Assembly (NCBI GenBank): GCA_003452965.1
Contig: DMMW01000026.1
Coordinates: 37,870 to 43,833 of the forward strand
Origin: Elusimicrobiota bacterium
GTDB lineage: Bacteria; Elusimicrobiota; UBA8919
Reading direction: 5' to 3'
DNA length: 5,964 nt
How positions within the stretch are numbered: position 1 is the first letter of the stretch; every line of letters begins with the position of its first letter. Position numbers and translations under genes: made by a program. This document shows, piece after piece, positions 1 to 5,862 of this stretch. The notes beneath the pieces are model-generated. The model was not told where the DNA came from, did not search any database, and saw only the letters and a program-made list of their open reading frames with translations.

Positions 1-50
1 AAGTTAAAATTAAAAGTATAAATGGAAATTGGGGCAAGTTAAAATTAAAA
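1..50. repeat. Short AT-rich direct repeat, period 35
   Basis: The 15-base sequence AAGTTAAAATTAAAA occurs at 1-15 and again, identically, at 36-50. The rest of 1-117 is very AT-rich, with no open frame and no clear promoter. TATAAC occurs at 81-86 and 95-100, but neither has a -35 at proper spacing. TAAAAAGTT at 51-59 is inverted at 98-106, which could form a weak stem. In DNA this AT-rich such matches can arise by chance. The repeat may continue to the left of the window. Confidence 0.4.
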
Positions 51-117
51 TAAAAAGTTTAAAAAATTAAAAGAAGTAATTATAACCTTTAACTTATAAC
101 TTTTTACTTGAATTTTT

Positions 118-759
118 ATGATTGACCTGCATACTCATACTTTTTTTTCTGATGGTGTTTTAATTCCAAGCGAGTTGGTTAGCCGTGCAAAAACCGCCGG
201 CTATGATACAATTGCAATCACTGATCACTGTGATTTTTCAAATATTGAATTCATCATCAAAAACATTAAACAAATAACAAAGGATTTAAGCAAATATTAT
301 AAGATAAATGTAATCACAGGATGTGAAATTACTTACGTGCCGCCGGAACTAATAAAAAAAGCTGTGCGTCAGGCAAGGAAACTGGGAGCAAAAATTATAG
401 TAGTTCATGGTGAATCACCGGTTGAGCCGGTGCCTAAGGGAACAAACAGGGCGGCAATACTTTCCGGATGCGATATTTTGGCACATCCGGGTTTTATAAC
501 AGAAGCGGACGTCAAACTTGCTGCTAAAAAAAAGGTTCTGCTTGAAATAACTACACGAAACGGCCATAAAAACGGTAATTCACACGTAGCAAAACTGGCG
601 AAAAAATACGGAGCGAAACTCATTATGAATACGGATACTCACGCTCCTGAAAATTTGTTGAATAAAAATTTAATAAAGAAAATTTTAAAAGAATCTAATT
701 TGAATCATAATGATTTTATAAAGATTCAAAATAACGCTTATAGACTAATTAGGAGATAA
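118..759 (+). CDS. PHP-domain metal-dependent phosphoesterase (histidinol-phosphatase-like)
   Basis: The 213-aa protein has the full PHP metal-binding signature spread over its length: H5-x-H7 with D12 (DLHTHTFFSDG), D36-H37 (ITDH), E70 (GCE), H97 (VVHGE), H123 (LAHPG) and D173-x-H175 (NTDTH). In known PHP enzymes these residues hold two or three metal ions that hydrolyse phosphate esters. An intact set argues for an active cytoplasmic enzyme. The length suits single-domain PHP proteins; polymerase-fused PHP domains are embedded in far larger proteins. Histidinol phosphatase of the HisK type is one option, but no his genes lie nearby, so the substrate is unknown. ATG 118 is the first start after an in-frame TGA at 109-111. 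No Shine-Dalgarno sequence precedes it, only an AT-rich stretch, so initiation may be leaderless or rely on low structure. The gene is followed after 3 bp by the TPR gene and is probably co-transcribed with it. Confidence 0.9.
   Translation: MIDLHTHTFFSDGVLIPSELVSRAKTAGYDTIAITDHCDFSNIEFIIKNIKQITKDLSKYYKINVITGCEITYVPPELIKKAVRQARKLGAKIIVVHGESPVEPVPKGTNRAAILSGCDILAHPGFITEADVKLAAKKKVLLEITTRNGHKNGNSHVAKLAKKYGAKLIMNTDTHAPENLLNKNLIKKILKESNLNHNDFIKIQNNAYRLIRR
751..755 (+). promoter_or_regulatory. Ribosome binding site of the TPR gene, inside the end of the PHP gene
   Basis: AGGAG lies within the last codons of the PHP gene, 7 bases before ATG 763. The overlap supports translational coupling of the two genes. 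Confidence 0.75.
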
Positions 760-762
760 TCT

Positions 763-1440
763 ATGCCGAGACAATGGGTAAAAGACGAGCTAAAAAAGGA
801 TTTTCTGAAACATTTTGTTGAAATATCGGTTTCGTTTGTTAAATCACATAAAGAAACTGTAATCGCATCAGTGGTAGTACTGTTGATAATAACAGTTATA
901 TCTATTGTTACATTAAATAGGTTAAAAAAATCTTCCGAGCTTTCTTTGGAACAAGTCGGCTTTGCATCAATGTATCTTAAAGCGGGTTATATAGATCAAA
1001 CTATACAACTATGTGATCAGATAATTCAAGCACATCCTTCCGGAATTCAAGGTGGTTATGCAAATTTTTACAAAGCAGAGGCATTATATATTAAAAAGAG
1101 TTATGAAGAAGCGGTAAAATTTTATCAGAATGCTTTACCATTATTAAGAAAAAAAGAGGATTTAGGAACAATGATACTTTTTTCAATCGGTAACTCATAT
1201 GAAAATGCTCAGAAGTACCAAGAAGCACTAAATTCTTTTAAACAAATTGTTGACGAATATCCATCCCATTACCTTGTTCCAGAAGCACAATTGGGTATTG
1301 CAAGATGTTATGAATCTATAGGTGATATAAAATCAGCGATTTCATATTACCAAACCGTAAGCAGTTTAAATCCGACAACTGAATATAAAACAATGGCGGA
1401 TGCAAGACTAAAAATATTAGATACATCTTTAAATAATTAA
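763..1440 (+). CDS. Membrane-anchored tetratricopeptide-repeat protein
   Basis: The 225-aa protein has three parts. A Lys-rich N-terminus (residues 1-31, with K7, K11, K12, K16, K27 and K30) is followed by one hydrophobic membrane segment (about 32-51) and a soluble domain of TPR-like helical hairpins. Likely repeat units fall near 66-92, 100-127, 138-168 and 174-204. They show TPR-style small and aromatic positions, for example YEEAVKFYQNAL, YQEALNSFKQIVDEYP and IKSAISYYQTVSSLNP. By the positive-inside rule the TPR domain should face the periplasm, anchored like a signal anchor and not cleaved. This layout resembles YfgM-type proteins that attend the SecYEG translocon and BamD-like assembly factors, but there is no lipobox and the family is not certain. 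TPR domains bind protein partners, so an envelope scaffold role is an inference. The start is fixed by AGGAG at 751-755. No intrinsic terminator follows the stop. Confidence 0.85.
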   Translation: MPRQWVKDELKKDFLKHFVEISVSFVKSHKETVIASVVVLLIITVISIVTLNRLKKSSELSLEQVGFASMYLKAGYIDQTIQLCDQIIQAHPSGIQGGYANFYKAEALYIKKSYEEAVKFYQNALPLLRKKEDLGTMILFSIGNSYENAQKYQEALNSFKQIVDEYPSHYLVPEAQLGIARCYESIGDIKSAISYYQTVSSLNPTTEYKTMADARLKILDTSLNN

Positions 1441-1453
1441 ATTAAAAAACTTA

Positions 1454-1482
1454 TTGACATATAAAAAAGGATTTTATATAAT
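1454..1482 (+). promoter_or_regulatory. Perfect-consensus sigma70-type promoter
   Basis: TTGACA at 1454-1459 and TATAAT at 1477-1482 are separated by exactly 17 bases. Both hexamers match the housekeeping consensus at every position. Transcription would start near 1489-1490. The promoter begins 14 bases after the TPR stop codon and points at the 705-aa barrel gene, which suggests strong expression of that protein. Confidence 0.85.
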
Positions 1483-1573
1483 ATTTAAAGTTATTTTTTT
1501 GATTTTTTTAACCTCAATCATAGCCGAGAAGGAGGTGAAATAACCCTAAAATGGCCTGAGGGAAGTTCATGCG

Positions 1574-1609
1574 TAAAAATTTACAGCAAGATAGTGTAAA
1601 ATATTTTTA
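1574..1609 (+). other. AT-rich hairpin in the barrel-gene leader
   Basis: TAAAAAT (1574-1580) plus TTACA (1581-1585) pair with TGTAA (1595-1599) and ATTTTTA (1603-1609), leaving a 9-base loop and a 3-base bulge at 1600-1602. The inner stem TTTACA/TGTAAA followed by ATATTTTTA could act as a weak attenuator, or the whole could protect the mRNA. It is AT-rich, so stability is modest. Confidence 0.4.
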
Positions 1610-1649
1610 TCAATTTTAAAAGATAATATCAATGCACTATAATCCAAAT

Positions 1650-1654
1650 GGGGG
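1650..1654 (+). promoter_or_regulatory. G-run ribosome binding site that decides the start at 1663
   Basis: GGGGG lies 8 bases before ATG 1663. The upstream in-frame ATG at 1648 overlaps this G-run and has no binding site of its own, so 1663 is the better start. A similar G-run precedes the gene at 3923. Confidence 0.7.
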
Positions 1655-1662
1655 AAATAATA

Positions 1663-3780
1663 ATGAAAAGAGCGTTATTAACAGTATTGGTTGCGTTAAT
1701 GGCAACATCAGCATTTGCTTTTGTTCCGTTATCAAACAGCCAAAATATCGGTTCATATCAACGCGGGGCAACGCGCGGTATGTATTATAATGAATTGGAT
1801 ATAATTAGTGCTGCACCTATAGAATTGTTGGATTTTTCCGGTAATGCTTTATACACGAACTGGGGAAATATACGCAATTTCCAGGATACAGCTAATTATA
1901 ACAAGCTTTTGGAGTTCACATCAGTCTCAAATGTAGTTGATACAAGTTACTTCACATTTGGAGTAACAGGTAATCCTTTATCTGATGATAAATCAAGATC
2001 GGGTATAGTATTTCAGAACTTTGGAAGTAAAACAAATTCTAAGAATTTGGATCTTGTAGGTGGGAGTGACTCCGAAGGTATTTGGCAAACGGATGCTTAT
2101 ACAATAGTTTATCCGACTGCACCTGTACTTGACAGAGTAGCTACAACCACATCAGACACGAAATATTATTTAAATAGATCCGTTACACAATGGAATGTTG
2201 GTACTGCATACAAATTAATGGACAAGCTCTCGGTCGGTTTATCACTATTCAGAATGTCAGATTCAAATATTTTAACTACTGAAGGTACCAAAACATATGC
2301 AGTAAGATATCTTACCGCAAATGGTGCTGTAAATGACGGTGGAAGACCTGCAACAGCAACAAAGTCAGTAACTTATAGTTTTGTACATCCGGATCAGGAA
2401 ATTGACCAGAACTCAACAGCAACAACGGATGTACTTCCTCAAGCAAGACTTAATATTGCAGATGATTTAAATGTAGATGCAGGTATAGGTTTAAGATTTG
2501 CAAGTACTATTAACGGAAATGATGCATGGAAAGGTGGAGCAGCTTGGGAAAGAAACATAATAATCGCTACATCTGAAGAGGATGTTCTTGTATCAACCGC
2601 AGCAGGCGGCCCGGATGTAAACCAACGCTTCAGAACTGGAACTGCAATTGTTGTAAATAGCGGCGGTGCAGGTACTTATGGAGTTGACTACGATCAAACC
2701 AATTTAACAGCAAATACTAACCTCACAAGCGATATTTATAACACAAATAACTGGACACACGATGACAAAGGAATATCAGATTTTTCCGATGATAGACAAG
2801 GAACTGGTATTTTACTCAGATTAGAAGCAAAAAAGAAACTGAATAAATTTGATATAAGCGGTATTGTTAATTACGGTTCTACACCTCAGGATGTTGATGC
2901 ATCAGTTACTTATAGGGAATACGTCAATACAACACAAGTGCTATATGCAGGTACCACTTCTGATACAGCAGATAACTTCACGGAAAAAGATTTAACGCAA
3001 ACAATAACCTATCAAGGAACAGCATCAGATTCCAATTTAGATTTAGGTGTAAAAATTGAAATGAAAGCGCTTGAAGGCTTAAAATTAGCATTAGCCGGAT
3101 ATATTCAAAGAAATTCAGAAAAAGCAGAGCTTGATACAACAACTAATTCATCGCAATATACTGCATATGATGACGGGTTAGCTGCCATAAGTTCAGGAAC
3201 TGTTGGCGGAACAACACCGCCTCAGATTTTAGCAAATAGACCCGGCCCGGTTGATGCAGGTGATTATGAAACTAATTCCTATATCAAGGGTAGAACTGAC
3301 ATAGGTATGTCGGCAGGCGGTAGCGGTGAAGGAACATGGTTGCAAACAGTATCAAAGACAGGTACAGTAGTATCAGAAGTTATCACAACAAACTTCGGAG
3401 TACCTGTTGGTGTTGAGATTCCGCTTTCAAAGAAATTTACTTTACGTGCAGGAACTGAATATGTTCTAACCAAAACCAAGACTATTTCTGAAACAACAAC
3501 AACGTCAGAAACAACAACAACAACTGCCACTCCTCTTGGAGAAACAGCAAAAACAAGAACTGATTCTTCAGCAAATGCACAGAGCAACGAATCTACAACA
3601 TATTCTGAAAGCCATGCCATATATTATTCATATGGACTCCAATTTGATGCAACCCCGAGTTTAACAATTGCTTGTAATGCATTCCTTGATACTACAGCAA
3701 ATGGAGTTGGAGTTGATGCTGATATTTTTGATTTATCAACTTACAAAAACTTATCATTATCAGCAACAATAAAGTTCTAA
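1663..3780 (+). CDS. Large Ser/Thr-rich outer-membrane beta-barrel protein, family unknown
   Basis: The 705-aa product begins with a signal peptide (KR at 2-3, hydrophobic core, likely cleavage after SAFA at residue 19). It ends in alternating residues closing with Phe (SLSATIKF), the usual C-terminal signal of outer-membrane barrels. Amphipathic strand-like stretches alternate with long Ser/Thr/Asn-rich segments. Two strand candidates near the end are KKFTLRAGTEYVLTK and AIYYSYGLQFDA. Between them lies a Thr-rich loop (about 609-624) encoded by a CAA-type repeat. The start at 1663 follows a G-run binding site. Starting at 1648 would only add MGEII before the signal peptide. A perfect promoter, a long leader and a strong terminator make it a single-gene unit, probably highly expressed. 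A porin, a structural surface protein or a transporter of long substrates are all possible. I do not recognise the family. Confidence 0.85.
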   Translation: MKRALLTVLVALMATSAFAFVPLSNSQNIGSYQRGATRGMYYNELDIISAAPIELLDFSGNALYTNWGNIRNFQDTANYNKLLEFTSVSNVVDTSYFTFGVTGNPLSDDKSRSGIVFQNFGSKTNSKNLDLVGGSDSEGIWQTDAYTIVYPTAPVLDRVATTTSDTKYYLNRSVTQWNVGTAYKLMDKLSVGLSLFRMSDSNILTTEGTKTYAVRYLTANGAVNDGGRPATATKSVTYSFVHPDQEIDQNSTATTDVLPQARLNIADDLNVDAGIGLRFASTINGNDAWKGGAAWERNIIIATSEEDVLVSTAAGGPDVNQRFRTGTAIVVNSGGAGTYGVDYDQTNLTANTNLTSDIYNTNNWTHDDKGISDFSDDRQGTGILLRLEAKKKLNKFDISGIVNYGSTPQDVDASVTYREYVNTTQVLYAGTTSDTADNFTEKDLTQTITYQGTASDSNLDLGVKIEMKALEGLKLALAGYIQRNSEKAELDTTTNSSQYTAYDDGLAAISSGTVGGTTPPQILANRPGPVDAGDYETNSYIKGRTDIGMSAGGSGEGTWLQTVSKTGTVVSEVITTNFGVPVGVEIPLSKKFTLRAGTEYVLTKTKTISETTTTSETTTTTATPLGETAKTRTDSSANAQSNESTTYSESHAIYYSYGLQFDATPSLTIACNAFLDTTANGVGVDADIFDLSTYKNLSLSATIKF
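3487..3522 (+). repeat. 18-bp tandem repeat with CAA microsatellite inside the barrel gene
   Basis: Two 18-base units (3487-3504 and 3505-3522) match at 16 of 18 positions, and each encodes Ser-Glu followed by four Thr. The second runs on into one more Thr codon. The ACA/CAA triplets are prone to in-frame slippage, which would change loop length without breaking the gene. Confidence 0.75.
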
Positions 3781-3803
3781 AGTTGTAATTTGTTAGAAAG
3801 ATT

Positions 3804-3837
3804 GAAAGCCCTTAATAAATTAAGGGCTTTCTTTTTT
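3804..3837 (+). terminator. Strong intrinsic terminator after the 705-aa barrel gene
   Basis: GAAAGCCCTTAA (3804-3815) pairs perfectly with TTAAGGGCTTTC (3820-3831) across the 4-base loop TAAA, followed at once by six T residues (3832-3837). It starts 23 bases after the stop codon. Confidence 0.93.
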
Positions 3838-3841
3838 CTAT

Positions 3842-3870
3842 TTGATTTTTTATTCAAAAAATTGTATAAT
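3842..3870 (+). promoter_or_regulatory. Sigma70-type promoter for the AlgE-like porin gene
   Basis: TTGATT (3842-3847, four of six consensus bases) and TATAAT (3865-3870, all six) are separated by 17 bases. The predicted start near 3877 gives a leader of about 46 nt. The promoter sits right behind the preceding terminator, making the porin gene its own unit. Confidence 0.75.
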
Positions 3871-3914
3871 TTTTGTTTAGTTAAGAAGAATTACATGGAT
3901 TATAGAACAATTAT

Positions 3915-3920
3915 GGGGGG
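3915..3920 (+). promoter_or_regulatory. G-run ribosome binding site of the AlgE-like porin gene
   Basis: GGGGGG ends two bases before ATG 3923. This spacing is short if the last bases of the run pair, but pairing of the first Gs would give a more usual distance. The ATG at 3913 overlaps the run and is out of frame with the gene. Confidence 0.55.
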
Positions 3921-3922
3921 AT

Positions 3923-5158
3923 ATGAAAAAAATTTGTTTATTACTATTATTATTTATTATTACAAATAGTTTTTTATTTAGTGACGTTAGAATAGGTACT
4001 GAAGTTGAAACCGGAGGAGTATTATATTCAAATCCTAACTACAAAAGGACATCCGAGCCTAAAAACAAATATATGTATGAAAAAACACGCTTCTATCTTG
4101 AGGGAGACCTTAAAAATAATGTAGTAGTAGGTTTTAAAATATTAAGCAGAGGTATTTTTGGAAAGGATTTTGGAAAAGAATATACAACGGTAAAATCTTC
4201 CATAACATTTATTAATTATACACCTCAAATCGAAAATGCATTTATAAAATTCAAAAAAATAAAAGAATTTCCTATAGATCTCACTGTAGGAAGACAACCT
4301 ATAAAAATCGGTCAAGGCGTATTAGTGGATGATGATGGACTCGGTTTTGATGCTTTAAGACTCCAAGGCACAATTCCGATTGTTGATATAATGGCAGATA
4401 CATTTTTGATAAAAAGAACTGAAATGGATGCAACACAATATACTGAGGAAAAAGATGAAACTCTTTATTCTATAGGCGGCAATTGGACTTATGATAAAGA
4501 TTATCATTTCAGGATTTATTATTTCATTGAAGAATCTTCTGCTCCATTCAAGAAAAATTTTATATCTTTACGTGTCGACGGCAGATTTAAGAAAGGCGTT
4601 GACTACAGGGCGGAAATAATAAAAGCAGGTGGTGATTATTCCGGTTTGTCATATCTTGTCGGTTTAACCGCATATTCAAAAATAAAACGGCTCGGAACCG
4701 CTTCTGTAAATCTGGAATATGCCGTAGGAAACGGCCAAAATAACGGGTTAGGTTTTGCACCTACTTACGGGCATAAAACAGACGGCTTTGAACGTGCCGG
4801 TTACGGGGAGTATTTTGGGGCATCACTATCCGATTTTTATGGAGGAATCAATAATTCCAAGTCGGACGGACAGGGAATCCACACAACATTGCTCGGTTTA
4901 GGTTTTGAACCATATAAAAATCTGCATTTAAATTTTGATTATTATGTGCTTTTTTCTTTGGATTTTCCGGAATTATCAGATCAGGAAAGCTATTTAGGTG
5001 AAGAATTTGATATCAAGGCATCTTATAAATATACCGAGAATTGTAGCATTAACCTGTTGTACGGCAAATTTTCTCCGTTAGGAATTTTGAAAACCGCAGG
5101 TATGGTTCAAAAAGTTTCTGCTAACAAAATTGGCTGGTCAATCTCAGCAAAATTTTAA
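3923..5158 (+). CDS. Outer-membrane porin resembling the alginate-export family
   Basis: The 411-aa protein has a signal peptide (KK at 2-3, a Leu/Ile/Phe-rich core to about 19, cleavage probably near SFLFS-DV). The rest is a series of amphipathic strands ending in WSISAKF with terminal Phe. The stretch LTVGRQPIKIGQG (about 120-132) followed by DDDGLGFDALRLQG (136-149) resembles the GRQ...FDGxRL signature of AlgE-like alginate-export barrels, and the length fits them. In that family the barrel is a monomeric channel for anionic polysaccharide or small solutes. No polysaccharide synthesis genes are visible here, so the substrate is unknown and the assignment rests on motif memory. It has its own promoter and is separated from the preceding gene by a terminator. 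No clear terminator follows, so some transcripts may run into the next barrel gene. Confidence 0.8.
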   Translation: MKKICLLLLLFIITNSFLFSDVRIGTEVETGGVLYSNPNYKRTSEPKNKYMYEKTRFYLEGDLKNNVVVGFKILSRGIFGKDFGKEYTTVKSSITFINYTPQIENAFIKFKKIKEFPIDLTVGRQPIKIGQGVLVDDDGLGFDALRLQGTIPIVDIMADTFLIKRTEMDATQYTEEKDETLYSIGGNWTYDKDYHFRIYYFIEESSAPFKKNFISLRVDGRFKKGVDYRAEIIKAGGDYSGLSYLVGLTAYSKIKRLGTASVNLEYAVGNGQNNGLGFAPTYGHKTDGFERAGYGEYFGASLSDFYGGINNSKSDGQGIHTTLLGLGFEPYKNLHLNFDYYVLFSLDFPELSDQESYLGEEFDIKASYKYTENCSINLLYGKFSPLGILKTAGMVQKVSANKIGWSISAKF

Positions 5159-5175
5159 TAACTTTTGATTAACGG

Positions 5176-5192
5176 TACTATCCAAAATAGTA
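5176..5192. repeat. Small inverted repeat between the porin and small-barrel genes
   Basis: TACTAT (5176-5181) and ATAGTA (5187-5192) form a perfect 6-bp dyad around a 5-base centre. No T-run follows, so it is not a standard terminator. A weak promoter-like pair (TTGATT 5165-5170, TAGTAT 5188-5193, 17-bp spacer) overlaps it, which would suit an operator, but chance is a real alternative. Confidence 0.35.
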
Positions 5193-5238
5193 TGAAAGAA
5201 TATTAAAAATGAAATGCAATAAATATAAATTTTTGATA

Positions 5239-5244
5239 TATAAT
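5239..5244 (+). promoter_or_regulatory. Probable -10 element for the small-barrel gene
   Basis: TATAAT matches the consensus fully and lies 66 bases before the GTG start. No good -35 is found 16-18 bases upstream, so an activator or a different sigma context may be needed. Transcription would start near 5251, giving a leader of about 60 nt. Confidence 0.5.
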
Positions 5245-5262
5245 TTGGAGTATTAGAATTAA

Positions 5263-5300
5263 AAAGTAGCGGCAAAGATGTTACTTTGCCTAATTATAGG
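5263..5300 (+). promoter_or_regulatory. Mutually exclusive hairpins just upstream of the small-barrel start
   Basis: GGCAAAG (5271-5277) pairs perfectly with CTTTGCC (5284-5290) across a 6-base loop. AAAGTA (5263-5268) can instead pair with TACTTT (5282-5287), which excludes the first stem. CCTA (5289-5292) can pair with TAGG (5297-5300), which touches the Shine-Dalgarno sequence and again competes with the first stem. This is the geometry of a small translational switch, though the stems are short. Confidence 0.4.
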
Positions 5301-5303
5301 AGG
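5298..5303 (+). promoter_or_regulatory. Shine-Dalgarno sequence that fixes a GTG start at 5311
   Basis: AGGAGG, extended by further Gs to 5306, lies 7 bases before GTG 5311. The in-frame ATG at 5278 is upstream of it, has no binding site, and would place a non-signal stretch before the Lys-Lys signal peptide. Confidence 0.85.
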
Positions 5304-5310
5304 GGGAAAA

Positions 5311-5823
5311 GTGAAAAAGTTGGTTTTGTTTTTAGCAGTTGTTGGCTTAATAGGGATGGGAACAGGTATTGCAAAAGAAACGACTAAAAAAGTATCCAAT
5401 GTTTCAACATCAAAAACAGGAATCGGATTCAATAGCCAATTGTCATACCGCAGTATTTCTTCACTTTCAATCAGACATTGGGTTTCAAGTAACACCGGAA
5501 TAGAAGGATTACTTGGTTTTTCGCTCGGAGATGATACAATTTTTGACGTCGGTGCAAAGTTTTTAATGTCTTTAAAAAAAGAACAAAATCTGACTGTTTA
5601 CAGTTATGGGTTAGCCGGTATTGAATCTTTTGATGTAAACGGCCAAAATGACACATCATTAACTATAGGGGCGGGATTTGGAATAGAATTTTTTCTAAAC
5701 GGTCTTAGTAACCTTGGCTTTGGTACAGAATTCGGATTAGGTTTCAGCGATGCAAACGGCAAAAACCAATTCGGAACATCTGCCGGCTGGCTTTCATCTG
5801 TAGGAATAAGATATTATTTATAG
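5311..5823 (+). CDS. Small secreted outer-membrane beta-barrel protein (8-strand type likely)
   Basis: Starting at GTG 5311 the product is 170 aa. It has KK at 2-3, a hydrophobic core at about 4-19 and likely cleavage after GIA (residue 21). The mature part is rich in Gly and alternating hydrophobic residues, with strand candidates such as GIGFNSQLSYRS, IEGLLGFSLG, FDVGAKFLMSL, LTVYSYGLAGIES, LTIGAGFGIEFFL, LGFGTEFGLGFS and AGWLSSVGIRYYL. The size and about eight strands recall OmpA-barrel or Opa-like porins, and the chain ends in YYL, an acceptable variant of the terminal aromatic signal. It has no globular periplasmic domain. Its role is unknown; adhesion, membrane stability or minor transport are family-level options. 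Starting at 5278 would give 181 aa with an odd N-terminus, so 5311 is preferred. It probably has its own promoter near 5239 and a leader that may fold. Confidence 0.8.
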   Translation: MKKLVLFLAVVGLIGMGTGIAKETTKKVSNVSTSKTGIGFNSQLSYRSISSLSIRHWVSSNTGIEGLLGFSLGDDTIFDVGAKFLMSLKKEQNLTVYSYGLAGIESFDVNGQNDTSLTIGAGFGIEFFLNGLSNLGFGTEFGLGFSDANGKNQFGTSAGWLSSVGIRYYL

Positions 5824-5841
5824 AATTTCTGATAATGGTGT

Positions 5842-5862
5842 TTGCCCCGCTTTGCGGGGTAA
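5842..5862. terminator. GC-rich hairpin after the last gene; terminator-like but lacks a T-run
   Basis: TTGCCCCGC (5842-5850) pairs with GCGGGGTAA (5854-5862) across the loop TTT, with one G-T wobble. It begins 18 bases after the stop codon, where an intrinsic terminator would be expected, but neither flank has a T-run suited to Rho-independent release. It may protect mRNA ends or form the left edge of the repeat array that follows. Confidence 0.5.

Larger units (their letters stand above)
1490..1662 (+). promoter_or_regulatory. Long, foldable 5' leader of the 705-aa barrel gene
   Basis: The leader of about 173 nt between the inferred transcription start and ATG 1663 holds no credible gene. 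GTTATTT at 1490-1496 can pair with AAATAAC at 1538-1544. Stacked next to it, ACCTC at 1511-1515 can pair with GAGGT at 1532-1536. AAGGAGGTGA at 1529-1538 is complementary to the usual 3' end of 16S rRNA and is partly buried by these stems. CCCT 1544-1547 and AGGG 1559-1562 offer a competing pairing. A second hairpin lies downstream at 1574-1609. I do not recognise a known riboswitch class. Control of an abundant surface protein by this leader is an inference. Confidence 0.45.

Noticed and set aside
405..623. A 72-codon reverse-strand frame inside the PHP gene
   Set aside because: It lies wholly antisense to a gene with an intact catalytic signature and shows no recognisable features of its own.
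1540..1599. A 19-codon leader peptide starting at ATA 1540 behind the strong Shine-Dalgarno sequence
   Set aside because: Spacing is acceptable, but ATA is an extremely rare start codon and the peptide has no distinctive composition.
1511..1600. tRNA or a known riboswitch (c-di-GMP, TPP, cobalamin) in the leader
   Set aside because: No cloverleaf with a TTCGA-type T arm can be built, and the conserved cores of these riboswitch classes are absent.
1580..1609. Intrinsic terminator in the barrel leader
   Set aside because: The stem is almost all A-T pairs and the T-run is short and interrupted, so I list it only as a hairpin with possible attenuator function.
3279..3620. A 113-codon reverse-strand frame inside the large barrel gene
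   Set aside because: The Val-rich translation comes from the antisense of the Thr codon run. No ribosome site or family resemblance supports it.
5259..5659. Two reverse-strand frames over the small-barrel gene
   Set aside because: Both are antisense to a gene with a good ribosome site, a signal peptide and a barrel pattern, and neither has support of its own.
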